DNA of 49,217 bases, from positions 1 to 49,217 of the forward strand of contig JAHREW010000047.1 of the NCBI GenBank assembly GCA_020883125.1, in the 5' to 3' direction. Both the position numbers and the translations under genes were made by a program. The notes beneath the pieces are model-generated. The model had not been told where the DNA came from. It saw only the letters and a program-made list of their open reading frames with translations, and ran no database searches. Within the stretch, counting starts at the first letter, position 1. The number at the start of each line of letters is the position of its first letter. This document shows positions 8,301-16,988 of the stretch, in pieces. This DNA comes from Microcoleus sp. CAWBG506. GTDB taxonomy: Bacteria; Cyanobacteriota; Cyanobacteriia; Cyanobacteriales; Microcoleaceae.

Positions 8301-9382
8301 TTCTTCAAAGCTTCGATCGCCTTCGGGTGATCTTGTTTCGCTGGGCCACCCACCAAAGCAAAACCAGTCAAAGAAACCACCGCATCAACAATCGGCAGAG
8401 GTGCAACACCTTTAGCCCCAACTTCCAAGAAGAAAGTTTCGACTGGTTTCGAGAAGTCCAAACCACCCGCAAAAATCGGGATAACTCTCGCGCCCATGGC
8501 CTCCAATTCCTGCACCATTGCTACATAGTGCGCGTCATCTCCTGTCACTAAGTGAGTGCGTTGCAACACTAAACCAATGCAAGGTGCGAGGGGGTCTTTG
8601 AGATCCGCAGAAATATCTGTGCGGGCATTAAACCAGTTCAGATATGCTTTAACATCCTCAAACATCGACGGTGCCAAAGGATGCCAAATCCCCATGTCTA
8701 GGTAAACAACAGGTTCTTGGAAAGTTGACTTAGACAAGTCTTTGAACACATATTTCTGTGACAGCATCAACAAGAAGTTTTCCAAGTTTTCTTGGGAACC
8801 TCCCAGCCAATACTGGAAACTCAGCATAAAGTTGCGGGCATCTTGGGCTTTGTCAAGGGGCAAATATTTCAGGACTTTCGGCAAAGTTTGCAGCAGTTTC
8901 AGCATTCCGTCTTGGAAGGAACTACCGGATTTTTCCTTCCGCTTTTTCATGAATTCGCCGATCGCACTTTTGCTTTGTCCCAACTGTGCCATCGAGAAAC
9001 TGCCCATTTTATTCAGCCGCATCACCCCCGGCATCGACGGGAAGACGACGGCGACATCCAAGCTGTCGCGCACCGGTTCAACTGCCGCCACAACTTTTTC
9101 GGCCAAATCTTCGATAAAAATTAGAGAAGCTATAAATACGTTGGCATCCGCGACATCCCGCTTGAAAGCTTCGTAGTTTTCCGGGCTGCGGAGTTCCTCG
9201 ATCAGGTAGCCGCTGATTTCGATCGCCAAATTTGGATTTTTCTTATTTATCGATCGAACCGCCGCCGACAGGGCGCTTTGATACTGCGGTTCGAGTACGA
9301 CATAGACCACCTTGAGGAGCGATCGCCCCTGCAAGTTTTCCGGCACGATGTGGCGAACGGTGGGCTTGACGTGAGTGAACAT
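5387..9382 (-). CDS. chlH: Magnesium chelatase subunit H (ChlH)
   Basis: 1331 residues, the full length of cyanobacterial ChlH. This is the large porphyrin-binding subunit which, with ChlI and ChlD, inserts Mg2+ into protoporphyrin IX, the first step specific to chlorophyll synthesis. The N-terminal DUF3479 domain ([20 protein letters not shown]) is followed by the CobN/Mg-chelatase core with the conserved [15 protein letters not shown] stretch at about 612-628. The C-terminal region ([18 protein letters not shown]) is also conserved. AAGGAG at 9397-9392 supports the start. No chlI or chlD is near. A roughly 190-bp upstream region with no gene presumably holds its promoter. Confidence 0.97.
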   Translation of the reverse strand: MFTHVKPTVRHIVPENLQGRSLLKVVYVVLEPQYQSALSAAVRSINKKNPNLAIEISGYLIEELRSPENYEAFKRDVADANVFIASLIFIEDLAEKVVAAVEPVRDSLDVAVVFPSMPGVMRLNKMGSFSMAQLGQSKSAIGEFMKKRKEKSGSSFQDGMLKLLQTLPKVLKYLPLDKAQDARNFMLSFQYWLGGSQENLENFLLMLSQKYVFKDLSKSTFQEPVVYLDMGIWHPLAPSMFEDVKAYLNWFNARTDISADLKDPLAPCIGLVLQRTHLVTGDDAHYVAMVQELEAMGARVIPIFAGGLDFSKPVETFFLEVGAKGVAPLPIVDAVVSLTGFALVGGPAKQDHPKAIEALKKLNRPYMVALPLVFQTTEEWENSDLGLHPIQVALQVAIPELDGAIEPIIVSGRDGATGKAIALQDRIEAISQRAMKWAVLRRKPKLDKKVAITVFSFPPDKGNVGTAAYLDVFGSIYEVLKGLKGNGYDLPELPDSAEKLMQEVIHDATAQYQSPELNIAYRMSVAEYEEFTPYSERLQENWGPPPGHLNSDGQNLLIYGKHFGNVFIGVQPTFGYEGDPMRLLFSRSASPHHGFAAYYTYLERIWGADAVLHFGTHGSLEFMPGKQMGMSVDCYPDSLIGKIPNLYYYAANNPSEATIAKRRSYAETISYLTPPAENAGLYKGLQELSELIASYQTLKDTGRGVPIVDAIVEKCRLVNLDKDITLPPEQERGVAAQMTAEERDNLVGLVYRKLMEIESRLLPCGLHVIGKPPTAEEAIATLVNIANLDREEDGLVSLSRIIAQSCDRNIDEIYSNNDKGILADVELLQNITLACRDAVTALVKEQTDADGRVSLVSKLNFFNMGKKTPWIESLHAAGYKKVDPDLIKPLFEYLEFCLEQVCADNELGALLRALEGEYIIPGPGGDPIRNPDVLPTGKNMHALDPQSIPTTGAVKSAKVVVDRLLERQRLDNGGNYPETIAVVLWGTDNIKTYGESLAQVMWMVGVKPVPDALGRVNKLELLSLEELGRPRIDVVINCSGVFRDLFINQMNLLDKAVKMAAEADEPLEMNFVRKHALKQAEEMGINLRQAATRVFSNASGSYSSNVNLAVENSTWESEAELQEMYLTRKSFAFSSDNPGTMEQDRQIFESSLKTAEVTFQNLDSAEISLTDVSHYFDSDPTKLIGSLRADGKQPTSFVADTTTANAQVRTLSETVRLDSRTKLLNPKWYEGMLSHGYEGVREISKRLVNTTGWSATAGAVDNWVYEDVNGTFIQDEEMQKRLLNLNPHSFRKIVSTLLEVNGRGYWETSESNLDRLRELYQEVEDRIEGVE

Positions 9383-9391
9383 CCGGTTAGG

Positions 9392-9397
9392 CTCCTT
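9392..9397 (-). promoter_or_regulatory. Ribosome binding site of chlH
   Basis: AAGGAG on the minus strand lies about ten bases upstream of the ATG at 9382. It is one of the few strong Shine-Dalgarno sites in the window and confirms the chosen start. Confidence 0.7.
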
Positions 9398-9580
9398 TAA
9401 GATGCTGTTTTCGGGAAGCGGGAATTTTTTCCCCCATAAGCATTTTTACCAGAAAACGCTTGCCATTAGGCGATTTGATCCTGCCAATTACACAATTCGA
9501 CAAATTTATTGCAACTTTTCGTTACATTTATTGCTGAATTCCTTGAGCAAACACTCCATATTTTGTTTACAAAAATTTAC

Positions 9581-9608
9581 TTGACATATTCACGTCAGTA
9601 TGTATAAA
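9581..9608 (+). promoter_or_regulatory. Sigma70-type promoter in front of the broken RTX-like gene
   Basis: TTGACA (9581-9586) and TATAAA (9603-9608) are spaced 16 bp. It points rightward, away from chlH, towards the remnant at 9628-10011. Confidence 0.5.
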
Positions 9609-9627
9609 AAGTGCGATCGCGAAATAA

Positions 9628-10011
9628 TCCCAAATCTACCCAGCTAGCAGCAAAAAATTTACAAATTTGGTAGCAAAAATAAAACTTGCGATAGAGGAAT
9701 TAGCAAATGAATTCGATGTCTTGATTGGTAGTCCAGGAACTGATAGATTTGTACTGGGAGTTCCGGCTACAAGAGGTAACGTTACTCCGACCCCGCTCTA
9801 TTTGGGTAATGGTCAAGCTACTATTCGGAACTTCAAGGCAGATAAAGATTTTATCCAACTCCAAGGAAATTCTTTAAGCTATGGCTACGACTTGACTCCC
9901 GTTGGCAACAACTTGTCAATCCAGCGTTTTTGAGATGTACTCGGCGTGATTGAAGGAGCAGCAAATTTAAATTTAACCTTCCTAGAATCTAACGGTAACG
10001 GTACTTTTTAG
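9628..10011 (+). pseudogene. Broken RTX-like calcium-binding-type gene (paralog of the next gene)
   Basis: The frame is open from 9628 and reads NEFDVLIGSPGTDRFVLG, then GQATIRNFKADKDFIQLQG. It parallels NEFDTLIGTAGNDYFVLG and GEARIVNFEKGKDFLQLAE in the gene at 10121-11170. A TGA at 9931-9933 interrupts it. The frame then continues DVLGVIEGAANLNL, matching DTIARIQGGANLNL of the paralog, to a TAG at 10009. There is no ATG start (TTG at 9667 is the only early candidate) and the N-terminal repeats of the paralog are missing. It is therefore a 5'-truncated copy with a nonsense codon, unless TTG is used to make an 88-residue protein. Confidence 0.7.
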
Positions 10012-10017
10012 ATTGGA

Positions 10018-10086
10018 TAGTCATCAGTAATTAGTCATTACTCATAGGTCATCATTATTAACTAATGCTGATGATTTATGACTTTT
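10018..10086 (+). terminator. Possible hairpin terminator after the broken RTX-like gene
   Basis: agtcatcagtaattagt pairs imperfectly with actaatgctgatgatttatgact, followed by a run of T (gactttttt). The arms are separated by further repeats of the same motif, so the structure is approximate. Confidence 0.35.
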
Positions 10087-10120
10087 TTCGTTAGCACTTT
10101 ACTTGCTCAAATAAGTAACT

Positions 10121-11170
10121 ATGAATTACGACATATTTGACGAAAAATACTACCTTTCCCAATACCCGTGGCTGAAACCAGCCATTGATGCAGGAATTAT
10201 TAAATCTGGAAAAGAACACTTTGAAAAATTCGGTCAAGCCGCCGGCCTCACAAAAATATCGCGGTATTTTGACGAAGATACCTATCTAGCTCAAAATCAA
10301 GACCTTGCACCCTTTATTCGCACTGCCACCAACCCAAATCGACAGTTTGTTTCAGGTTTAGACCACTTTATCCAGTTTGGTTACGAAGAAGGTCGCACGC
10401 GAGTATCGCCCGACTACGACGAAGTTTTTTACTTAAAGCGCCACTCGGATATAACTCCCTTCGTCGAGAGTGGAACTTTTAAATCTGGTTTTCAGCACTT
10501 TATAAAATTCGGAAACACAGAAGGTAGATATGGGACAAGTTTCTTTGAACCCCGTTACTTGTCAGATAACCCAGATGTTGCGGCAGTTGTGGCGACTGGA
10601 ACTTTGAAAACGGGTCGAGAACATTATCTAAAATTTGGGCAATTTGAGTCAAATCGATTCGGATTTTTTACAGGAACTAACGGCAATGATATTGTCACGG
10701 GATTTACAGTCGGAAAAAATCAAATTACTGGGCTGCAAGTAGCTTTCGCTGGCCAAAATCCACCCTTTGGGATTAATAAGAATAAGTATGACGCTTTGAA
10801 CTCGGAGGACATCACGAGAGAACCTTTCATGACTACCAATGAATTCGATACATTAATTGGCACTGCGGGTAATGATTACTTCGTCCTCGGAGATGGTGTT
10901 CCCAATAGCCGACGTAATTTTCTCAGCCGGATTAGTTTCTATGCGGGGAGTGGCGAGGCCAGGATTGTCAACTTTGAAAAAGGAAAAGATTTTCTCCAAC
11001 TTGCGGAAAGCTTCGATCAACTTACCATCCGTCCATCAGGGGGAGACTTATTAATTCAAACATCGGGAGATACAATAGCCCGAATTCAGGGCGGAGCGAA
11101 TCTAAATCTGCAACAGATTCCGATGACAAATCCTTTTATTCCTCCTGTAGGTCTCACTTTACTCGGCTAG
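10121..11170 (+). CDS. Surface-type protein: four YL-NPDV-like repeats plus RTX-like C-terminal domain
   Basis: 349 residues. Residues about 3-180 are four repeats of 42-49 residues, each with an aromatic YYL/TYL/FYL/RYL, an N/H-x-D-(I/V/L) core, then (F/L/I)KSG-x-xHF-x-KFG-x-xEGR (for example RYLSDNPDVAAVV, HYLKFGQFE). Residues 183-349 resemble hemolysin-type calcium-binding modules (TGTNGNDIVTGF, IGTAGNDYFVLGDG), ending IQGGANLNL. These repeats are known from large secreted cyanobacterial proteins of unclear function. No signal peptide is visible, as expected for type I secretion of RTX proteins. Directly upstream is a decayed copy of its C-terminal part. No transporter genes for type I export are adjacent. 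Confidence 0.7.
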   Translation: MNYDIFDEKYYLSQYPWLKPAIDAGIIKSGKEHFEKFGQAAGLTKISRYFDEDTYLAQNQDLAPFIRTATNPNRQFVSGLDHFIQFGYEEGRTRVSPDYDEVFYLKRHSDITPFVESGTFKSGFQHFIKFGNTEGRYGTSFFEPRYLSDNPDVAAVVATGTLKTGREHYLKFGQFESNRFGFFTGTNGNDIVTGFTVGKNQITGLQVAFAGQNPPFGINKNKYDALNSEDITREPFMTTNEFDTLIGTAGNDYFVLGDGVPNSRRNFLSRISFYAGSGEARIVNFEKGKDFLQLAESFDQLTIRPSGGDLLIQTSGDTIARIQGGANLNLQQIPMTNPFIPPVGLTLLG

Positions 11171-11357
11171 AAAATAGAGGATTTAAGTGATATTTAATAT
11201 CAAATCAGTTGATATCGAAATTATTATTTTTCTGTTCTCTTTCTCTGTGTCCTAGTAAGGTTTAATCATTACGATACAACAGGAATAAATATAAGTGTTC
11301 CTAAAAGCAAGCATCAGCAACAAACAACTAAACAATCTTCTACCGTTGATTGAAAAT

Positions 11358-12125
11358 TCACCATTCTTGTTGTGATTCCGCTTCTGCTTTGATTAAATTT
11401 TGCCGCATTTCCCCCCAATTCATCCGAGTAGAAATAGAATTTTCCAGGAGTTGACCACGCTGTAAATATAAAACTCTGGTGGCAAATTCCTGGGCTAATT
11501 CTAATTGGTGATTTACCATTAAAATAGTGATTTTTCTGTTCGTTAACTCGCTGAGTACCTGCATCAGGTGGTGGGATTTGCCGGCATCTAGGGCGGATGT
11601 GGGCTCGTCTAAGAGCAAGATTTTGGGTTGGAGGACGATCGCCCGTGCGATCGCCACCAGTTGTTTTTGGCCTACTGAGAGTTGCAATTCAGTGCGTGTC
11701 AGCCATTCTTCGGGTATGTGCAATTGTGCGATCGCCCCACTAATTCTCTCTGCAATGTTTGATGGATTCACGCCCCGCAGCTTCAAAGGATAGGCGAGTG
11801 CTTCTCGCACAGACATTCCCAACAGCTTCGATTCTTGAATAACCAGGGTGATTTGTCGGCGAAGTTTGATCGCCGGAATTTGTCGATATTCCTGATTTTC
11901 CAGATAAATCGAGCCACTGGTAGGGCTGCTAAGTCGGTTTAGCAGTCGCAACAGGGTAGTTTTCCCCGCACCCGAAGGGCCCACAATCGCCACGCGATCG
12001 CCCCCAGTTACCTCAAAGGATATATTTTCCAGCAAGTAATTGGAGGCGATCGGTGTTTTAAAACTTACATTATCAACTCGCAATTGAGGAGTGGTTTCTG
12101 GATGATTTTCAGAATAATTAGGCAT
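11358..12125 (-). CDS. ABC transporter ATP-binding protein
   Basis: 255 residues with Walker A GPSGAGKT at 49-56, signature LSVGQKQ at 149-155 and Walker B ILLLDEPTSALD at about 169-180. Compact single-domain ATPases of this type (similar to FetA/YbbL) usually work with a YbbM/FetB-type permease. No permease gene is adjacent, so the substrate cannot be assigned and a subunit encoded elsewhere must be assumed. There is no clear ribosome site. It stands alone between the RTX-like gene and glyQ. Confidence 0.85.
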   Translation of the reverse strand: MPNYSENHPETTPQLRVDNVSFKTPIASNYLLENISFEVTGGDRVAIVGPSGAGKTTLLRLLNRLSSPTSGSIYLENQEYRQIPAIKLRRQITLVIQESKLLGMSVREALAYPLKLRGVNPSNIAERISGAIAQLHIPEEWLTRTELQLSVGQKQLVAIARAIVLQPKILLLDEPTSALDAGKSHHLMQVLSELTNRKITILMVNHQLELAQEFATRVLYLQRGQLLENSISTRMNWGEMRQNLIKAEAESQQEW

Positions 12126-12230
12126 TGAATTAATTTAAAATATGATCAACTCAGAAAACCCCAAAAACATAATACCCAGATACCCGACTTTTTCAATAAG
12201 TCGGATATCTAACAGAAGAGAATTTTACCA

Positions 12231-12349
12231 GTGCATCTGGGCACCAGCAAATATGTGTGTAGGGGCGAAGCATGACCGCAGTCAGTATGAGATTAAAATT
12301 AATAACTTATATGCGGTCATGCTTCGCCCTCTTCAAAACCCAGATGCAC
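12231..12349. repeat. Nested inverted-repeat (MITE-like) element upstream of the ABC gene
   Basis: The outer arms gtgcatctggg (12231-12241) and cccagatgcac (12339-12349) enclose inner arms ggcgaagcatgaccgca and tgcggtcatgcttcgcc. A partial relative (gcggtcatgcttcgcccctac ... gatgcact) occurs at about 15015-15064. A separate hairpin (cccgactt...aagtcgg) stands just before it at about 12183-12203. Confidence 0.65.
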
Positions 12350-12372
12350 CATAATTTTACATTATTTATTTC

Positions 12373-13251
12373 TCAAACCTTTACAGCTTTTTCCAAAGGA
12401 AAACCCAAATGTTCGCGCTGTTCCAAATAAAGCTGAGCCACCAGTCGCGCCAAGTTACGAATTTTGGTAATGTAGCGAGTTCTTTCCGTTACCGAAATCA
12501 CACCTCTAGCATCTAATAAATTGAAAGTATGCGAACATTTTAGCACATAATCAAGACTAGGCAAAACCAATCCTTTTTTAGTCAATTGTTCCGCTTCTTG
12601 TTCGTACAGCCCAAACAAAGTAAACAGCAATTCAGGATTTGAAGCTTCAAAGTTATAAGTACATTGTTCTATTTCTCCTTGCAGGTGAACATCGCCGTAA
12701 GTGATGCCATCTTTCCACTGAATTTTGGTCATGGCATCGACTTCTTGCAGATACATGGCGAGGCGTTCTAGTCCGTAGGTAATTTCAATGGAAACCGGAC
12801 GACAATCAATGCTACCGCACTGTTGAAAATAGGTAAATTGAGTGATTTCCATACCGTCGAGCCAGACTTCCCAGCCCACACCCCAAGCTCCTAAAGTCGG
12901 AGATTCCCAGTTATCTTCTACGAAGCGAATATCGTGGTCTTCTGGTATAATTCCTAATGCTCTCAGTGAGTCTAAATAGATTTCTTGGATATTAGGAGGA
13001 GATGGTTTAATTAAGACTTGATATTGATAGTAATGTTGAAAGCGATTGGGATTTTCTCCGTAGCGTCCGTCAGTGGGGCGGCGACAGGGTTCGACGTAGG
13101 CGACAGACCAAGGTTCGGGGCCGATCGCTCTGAGAAAGGTGTGGGGATTCATGGTGCCTGCACCTTTTTCTGTGTCGTAGGATTGGGCGATCAGGCAACC
13201 GCGATCGCTCCAGAATTTGTTTAAGGTGGCAATGACTGATTGAAAGTTCAC
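12373..13251 (-). CDS. glyQ: Glycine--tRNA ligase alpha subunit
   Basis: 292 residues, typical GlyQ length. The alpha subunit of the tetrameric bacterial glycyl-tRNA synthetase carries the class II catalytic core that activates glycine. Visible signatures are [38 protein letters not shown], the long [20 protein letters not shown] region and [16 protein letters not shown]. The start codon is GTG at 13251; [14 protein letters not shown] matches the family N-terminus. The beta subunit gene glyS is not in the window, as is common in cyanobacteria where the two are separated. Confidence 0.97.
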   Translation of the reverse strand: MNFQSVIATLNKFWSDRGCLIAQSYDTEKGAGTMNPHTFLRAIGPEPWSVAYVEPCRRPTDGRYGENPNRFQHYYQYQVLIKPSPPNIQEIYLDSLRALGIIPEDHDIRFVEDNWESPTLGAWGVGWEVWLDGMEITQFTYFQQCGSIDCRPVSIEITYGLERLAMYLQEVDAMTKIQWKDGITYGDVHLQGEIEQCTYNFEASNPELLFTLFGLYEQEAEQLTKKGLVLPSLDYVLKCSHTFNLLDARGVISVTERTRYITKIRNLARLVAQLYLEQREHLGFPLEKAVKV

Positions 13252-13323
13252 TGGTTTAAATCTGGTTAGTAAGTGTCTAAGCTTATTTAAGCATACTCAA
13301 GGCCGGGTTTATTGAAATAAACC

Positions 13324-13522
13324 ATGTATCGCTGGATATTTAAGTTCTTTTTTCAGGTATGTTGTTAAACTGGTAATCGAGCCAGCAGAGACAGCCGCAG
13401 AACAAGCACGACAGTCGATCGCCAAAGCATCAGAAACAGCCGCAGCAAGCTCAGAAATTAGCGAATCTCCAATGGGCGATAGCCTCAACAAACAAGCTCT
13501 CAAAAATGCCATTTTATTGTAA
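13324..13522 (+). pseudogene. Small conserved-looking gene with a frameshift at a T run
   Basis: The ATG at 13324 opens MYRWIFKFFF and runs into a stop after 14 codons. Dropping one T from the six-T run at 13348-13353 joins it to a 53-codon open frame: KFFFRYVVKLVIEPAE, then an Ala-rich helical stretch (TAAEQARQSIAKASETAAAS), ending KQALKNAILL. Together they would make a protein of about 65 residues with a hydrophobic N-terminal helix. The two frames meet exactly at the homopolymer, which argues for a true or sequencing indel. The family is not recognised. Confidence 0.45.
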
Positions 13523-13527
13523 TAATT

Positions 13528-13592
13528 CGGCGGTTGAAACCGCTACTACACAAACAAAGCCCGGATGGTGCGCGGGCTAAGAAATAAAGCGG
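13528..13592. repeat. Diverged copy of the 1839-1996 repeat family
   Basis: cggcggttgaaaccgc, then acacaaac, matches the left arm of the element at 1851-1878. The centre cccggatggtgcgcggg is the reverse complement of the centre of that element. The second arm is missing, so it is a rearranged or incomplete copy. Confidence 0.6.
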
Positions 13593-13692
13593 GGATTTCA
13601 GCTAAATTGCAAGGATCTTGTAGGGGCAATCCCCCGTGGTTGCCCCTAGCCCTAGGCATAGTGTGTCAGTCTCTCTAAAAAACAAAATAGTT

Positions 13693-13725
13693 AGAGTCCC
13701 GATTTCTTCAAGAAATTGGGACTCT
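13693..13725. terminator. Hairpin 3' of the NfeD-like gene
   Basis: agagtcccgatttctt and aagaaattgggactct pair with one G-T/A-type mismatch around a single base. It lies about 30 bp downstream of the minus-strand gene ending at 13757 and may stop its transcript. Similar hairpins are dispersed in the window. Confidence 0.5.
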
Positions 13726-13756
13726 GACAGTGAAAAGGTTTAGATTACTTTCTCGT

Positions 13757-14044
13757 TTAGTCTGCGGGTGCGAGGGAAACCAAAAGAGTGATGTTGTCAA
13801 CGCCGATGACAAAAACCGTGTCTCCCGGTGTTAAAGTGATTTGGCGATCGCACCGTGCAGGCCACCAGCTACCTTGGAAGCGAACGCGACCAGTTTGATT
13901 GGGGTAAATCGATTCATCGACTACTGCTTCTTCATTAAAGTAGTGGAAATTGGTATTGATGTAATTGTGGATTAACATATTATTAGCAGTGCTGTAATTT
14001 TGAGCGGAAAAGATAGAACCGAAAGCTTTTACGACGTTGAACAT
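13757..14044 (-). CDS. Small protein with NfeD-like OB-fold C-terminal domain
   Basis: 95 residues starting [18 protein letters not shown] eight to nine bases upstream decides for this start over an ATG 22 codons earlier. Residues about 52-95 ([36 protein letters not shown]) are the OB-fold typical of NfeD C-terminal domains, which normally accompany membrane proteases and stomatin-like proteins. The N-terminal half lacks the usual membrane spans of NfeD, so this is a free-standing soluble version. The function is unknown. Confidence 0.75.
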   Translation of the reverse strand: MFNVVKAFGSIFSAQNYSTANNMLIHNYINTNFHYFNEEAVVDESIYPNQTGRVRFQGSWWPARCDRQITLTPGDTVFVIGVDNITLLVSLAPAD

Positions 14045-14110
14045 ATCCGTAACTCCTTGTGTGTTAATATAGAATCTAATTTTGTTTGTATGCAATTTGA
14101 AAGGCTGCAT

Positions 14111-15069
14111 TTCCAGGCTTGAGATTATTTATTCCTGATATTTCATTGTTCTTGCTTTACCCCTTTTTTCAGGATAGAATTCAAATAAGTTGTGAAATAC
14201 TTAAGGAAGTTGCCCATCTGTTTGTAAAAATCATAAATCTGCTAATTACCAGGGAGGGAATTAAGGATTTAGTTGTTGTGCAGTTAGTGGTATTTACCTC
14301 AAGGTTGGATGTTGTTAGCTACATTAGAGATTGAGTGATTCCGCATTACTGAGACTAGGAAAATATTTTATTTTTCGGTTGGCTTTTTTTGACTGGGTTG
14401 TGACTCATTTGCTTTACATTTACTAATTTGCCAGGAGTCTAAGGTATTTGGTGCGATCGCCTGTCCACTTTCGAGTGCTGGTATTGGCACAGGACAATTT
14501 TAACCAGGCAAACAACGATTTTATAAGGTTTTTCGGCTAGATAACAGCCGTAGTGCTGTGCCACTTACGCCCAGTGACACAGGACTAGGTAAATCATCAA
14601 CTTACACAATCGGGAGCTCCAAACCCGGAATATCCGTAAATTAGACATCTGTTAAACAGCCTGTGAAGGGCTCGCTGGATGCCTAACCCCAATAATTTTG
14701 GGAAATGTCATATCAATTCCGGTTGTATCGGAATGATTTAACCGCGAAGGCGCGAAGTACGCGAAGCAAGAGAAGAGAGAGTTTAATACAGGACGATGAA
14801 GAGAGGATTTTATATCAATTGGCTACAAATTACCCACAGCATCTAAATCAGCCGGTTTTCTAGGCACAATCCCCCTAGAAACGCCCCTATCGATCGCCTA
14901 AGTCTATCTACTTATCATCAGTAAACCTCTGGCATAATTACCGTGGAACAGGCAGGATGCCTGTTCCACAATAATTATGGGAGATGTCTATTAGTGATAA
15001 CCAGAGATTTACAGCGGTCATGCTTCGCCCCTACGAATATATTTGCACTCATTGAGATGCACTCGATGT
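14111..15069. other. Long non-coding gap with dispersed repeats
   Basis: About 950 bp with no convincing gene. An open frame at 14119-14334 has no supporting features. The region holds a short hairpin (attccg...cggaat, about 14716-14735), a degenerate gcgaaggcgcgaag repeat near 14745, the nested palindrome at 14920-15013 and a half-copy of the 12231-12349 element at about 15015-15064. No tRNA or known RNA motif was recognised. Confidence 0.6.
14920..15013. repeat. Nested inverted repeat
   Basis: The inner stem gtggaacaggc/gcctgttccac (14943-14953 and 14959-14969) is extended by ataatta/taattat. An outer stem is formed by gtaaacctctgg (14921-14932) and ccagagatttac (15001-15012). It looks like a small non-autonomous element or a relic of two nested ones. 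Confidence 0.6.
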
Positions 15070-15561
15070 CTAGTCTCTAAAATTTGTTTGATACTGCATA
15101 ATAGTGACAGGAATTCTGAAAAAAATTTTAGCTACTTGAGACAAGCCGAATTTAAATTTCAGCGACTGCGGTAACTCTTGCCATGCAGCTTGTACGAAGC
15201 CAAAGCGAGTGTAAAATGCTGCTAGTCGCGAACCCAAACATTCTAAGTACAGAGGTGCTGTAGCCTGTGCAATCAAATGTTGAGTGAGGTAAGTCCCCAA
15301 ACCTCGATCGCGCCAATCCTTCCTCACCACCAAACTGCCCAATTCTTGCGCCCCCGCAAAGTTCCGCAACTGTCCGCAAGCAGCCAGATTCCCACCACAT
15401 TCTATTACCCAGAATTGCGGCCAACGCAACTGAGTTGGATCGAGTTTTGCACTCCAAACTAACATTCTAATTGATTTGATATCTTGAGCTGAGGCTGGGC
15501 GGATGGTGCATTCTGATGGTAAGGAAGTAAATTTCTGAGTCATTAGTTTTGATATAATCAT
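15070..15561 (-). CDS. GNAT-family N-acetyltransferase
   Basis: About 163 residues from the ATG at 15561, which has an AGG about eight bases upstream; ATG 15543 is the alternative, and an earlier ATG would overlap the divergent gene. The GNAT fold is visible: CTIRPASAQDIKSI at the start, ELGSLVVRKDWRDRGLGTYLTQHLI with the acetyl-CoA loop R-x-x-G-x-G/T, and YLECLGSRLAAFYTRFGF at the end. It transfers an acetyl group from acetyl-CoA to an unknown amine. It is divergent from the NADAR gene with only about 18 bp between starts. Confidence 0.8.
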   Translation of the reverse strand: MIISKLMTQKFTSLPSECTIRPASAQDIKSIRMLVWSAKLDPTQLRWPQFWVIECGGNLAACGQLRNFAGAQELGSLVVRKDWRDRGLGTYLTQHLIAQATAPLYLECLGSRLAAFYTRFGFVQAAWQELPQSLKFKFGLSQVAKIFFRIPVTIMQYQTNFRD

Positions 15562-15579
15562 AAAAACCTGATAAATATT

Positions 15580-16026
15580 ATGCCAATTTATTTTTACAGC
15601 CCTAGGGACGAGTATGGCAGTTTTTCTAATTTCTCTGCTCACGGCTTCGAGTTAGACGGCGAATACTGGCCAACTAGCGAGCATTATTTTCAAGCACAAA
15701 AGTTTCCCGGTACGCCTCATAGCGATCGCATTCGCCAACTAAAAACACCAAAAGATGCAGCGAAAATGGGGCGCGATCGCACTCTGCCCCTGCGTTCCGA
15801 TTGGGAACAGGTGAAAGACGAGATTATGAAAAAAGCTGTGCTGCGGAAATTTCAAACTCATGGGGAAATTCGGGAAATTTTACTAGCCACTGGTGACGAG
15901 GAAATAGTTGAAAATTCACCTATTGATTACTATTGGGGTTGTGGCAAAGATGGCAGTGGCAAAAATATGTTGGGACAGATACTGATGGCTGTGCGCGAGA
16001 TATTGCGATCGCGCACCCAAGACTAA
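15580..16026 (+). CDS. NADAR-family (YbiA-like, DUF1768) N-glycosidase
   Basis: 148 residues, a complete single domain. Conserved blocks are FYSPRDEYGSFSNFSAHGFE, YWPTSEHYFQAQKF, KMGRDRTLPLRSDWEQVKD and the end IDYYWGCGKDGSGKNMLG. E. coli YbiA removes damaged riboflavin-pathway intermediates as an N-glycosidase, and NADAR proteins are also linked to ADP-ribose and NAD chemistry. A TATAAT at 15553-15558 could serve as its -10 box; it falls inside the 5' end of the divergent GNAT gene. Confidence 0.85.
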   Translation: MPIYFYSPRDEYGSFSNFSAHGFELDGEYWPTSEHYFQAQKFPGTPHSDRIRQLKTPKDAAKMGRDRTLPLRSDWEQVKDEIMKKAVLRKFQTHGEIREILLATGDEEIVENSPIDYYWGCGKDGSGKNMLGQILMAVREILRSRTQD

Positions 16027-16059
16027 AATAAAACTCACAGCTTTCTCGATTGAGGATGA

Positions 16060-16863
16060 TTAGTTGAGAGCATTGGGATCTTCCCCCAATTCTCGCAATC
16101 TAGCTGCTAGTCGATCGGCTCGCTGACGTTCCTGTTCCGCCTGTTGTTGAGCAGCTTCTAGCTGTTGTTGAGCAGCTTCTGCCTGTTCTTGAGCAGCTTC
16201 CGCCTGTTGTTGAGCAGCTTCCTCTGGTAACAAAACTAAATTGCCAAATTCGTCGAAAAAACGCACCCAAGTAGCCGTTTCTCGATCGACTGCTCCTTCC
16301 CAAGTTCCCAACCAAAAACCCAAGGTTTCGCACCACAGCCAACCCCGCTCATTCGCCACTAACGGTTCATAGCCCAAGCCGGGATTTAAACGCCATCCTT
16401 GCAAAGAATTTGGATCGAAAGGATCGAATATAAAATAATCAGGCGTCCTAAAAATCCGCTCATAAATATCCTTTTTTACTCCTTTGTCTGCACTAGCAGT
16501 TGACGGCGACAGCAGTTCCACAATCACATCCGGGTAACGTCCATTTTCCTGCCAAACAACCCAACCTTGTCGAGTAGGAGTGCTGTCAACATCCATAACC
16601 GCAAAAAAATCAGGCCCTCGAAAATCGCGATTGCGAAGCTGTTCGGCGCTGAAATAAATAAACATATTACCGCCCGCAAAAAAATCGCTGCGGTGAGCTA
16701 AACCTTGCTCTAAAGAACGAATTAAAACATTCATGCCTATGCGGTGGCGGTTGCTTTCCATTTCTGCACCATCATCAAAAATTAAGTCTATCGGCGGCTG
16801 ATTTTCTGCGAAGAACAAATCTTCTTCTGTCAAAATTTGATCGGCAACTGATTCAACTGACAT
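16060..16863 (-). CDS. Uma2-family putative nuclease with C-terminal coiled coil
   Basis: 267 residues from MSVESVADQILTEEDLFF; GGAG nine bases upstream of ATG 16863 favours this over an ATG 17 codons earlier. The nuclease part contains YPDVIVELLSPSTASADKGVKKDIYERIFRTPDYFIFDP, with the PD-(D/E)XK strand and its usual downstream segment. The C-terminal region (about 210-267) is a coiled coil built from a heptad AAQQQAE repeated about four times (21-bp DNA repeats, 16139-16222), then ERQRADRLAARLRELGEDP. This tail, ending RLxExLRELGxxP, is common in cyanobacterial Uma2 proteins; its role is unknown. It converges on the NADAR gene. Confidence 0.85.
   Translation of the reverse strand: MSVESVADQILTEEDLFFAENQPPIDLIFDDGAEMESNRHRIGMNVLIRSLEQGLAHRSDFFAGGNMFIYFSAEQLRNRDFRGPDFFAVMDVDSTPTRQGWVVWQENGRYPDVIVELLSPSTASADKGVKKDIYERIFRTPDYFIFDPFDPNSLQGWRLNPGLGYEPLVANERGWLWCETLGFWLGTWEGAVDRETATWVRFFDEFGNLVLLPEEAAQQQAEAAQEQAEAAQQQLEAAQQQAEQERQRADRLAARLRELGEDPNALN
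16139..16222. repeat. 21-bp tandem repeat coding for a heptad coiled coil
   Basis: About four near-identical units of the type gcctgttgttgagcagctt lie within the Uma2 gene. They encode repeated AAQQQAE heptads, and copy number probably varies between strains. Confidence 0.7.
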
Positions 16864-16988
16864 CGTACCATCTCCCGATTTAGTTTTATCGATGTTTCTA
16901 TTGTACAATGTCACTTGCCTGAACTCACAGATGCGGCCATCGCACTCTTCTTAAGGAATACAATGCTAAATTGTTCGATCGCGTATAA

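Noticed and set aside
8742..9176. Long plus-strand frames inside chlH
   Set aside because: They are antisense shadows of a certain coding gene, with no start signals.
13309..13512. Minus-strand 67-codon frame near glyQ
   Set aside because: It is antisense to the frameshifted plus-strand small gene, which has the more protein-like sequence.
14119..14334. 71-codon plus-strand frame in the long gap
   Set aside because: It has no ribosome site or family features and is hydrophobic only by AT-richness.
14440..14700. Possible structured RNA in the gap
   Set aside because: The region has short local pairings, but no tRNA, 6S or riboswitch pattern could be drawn with confidence.
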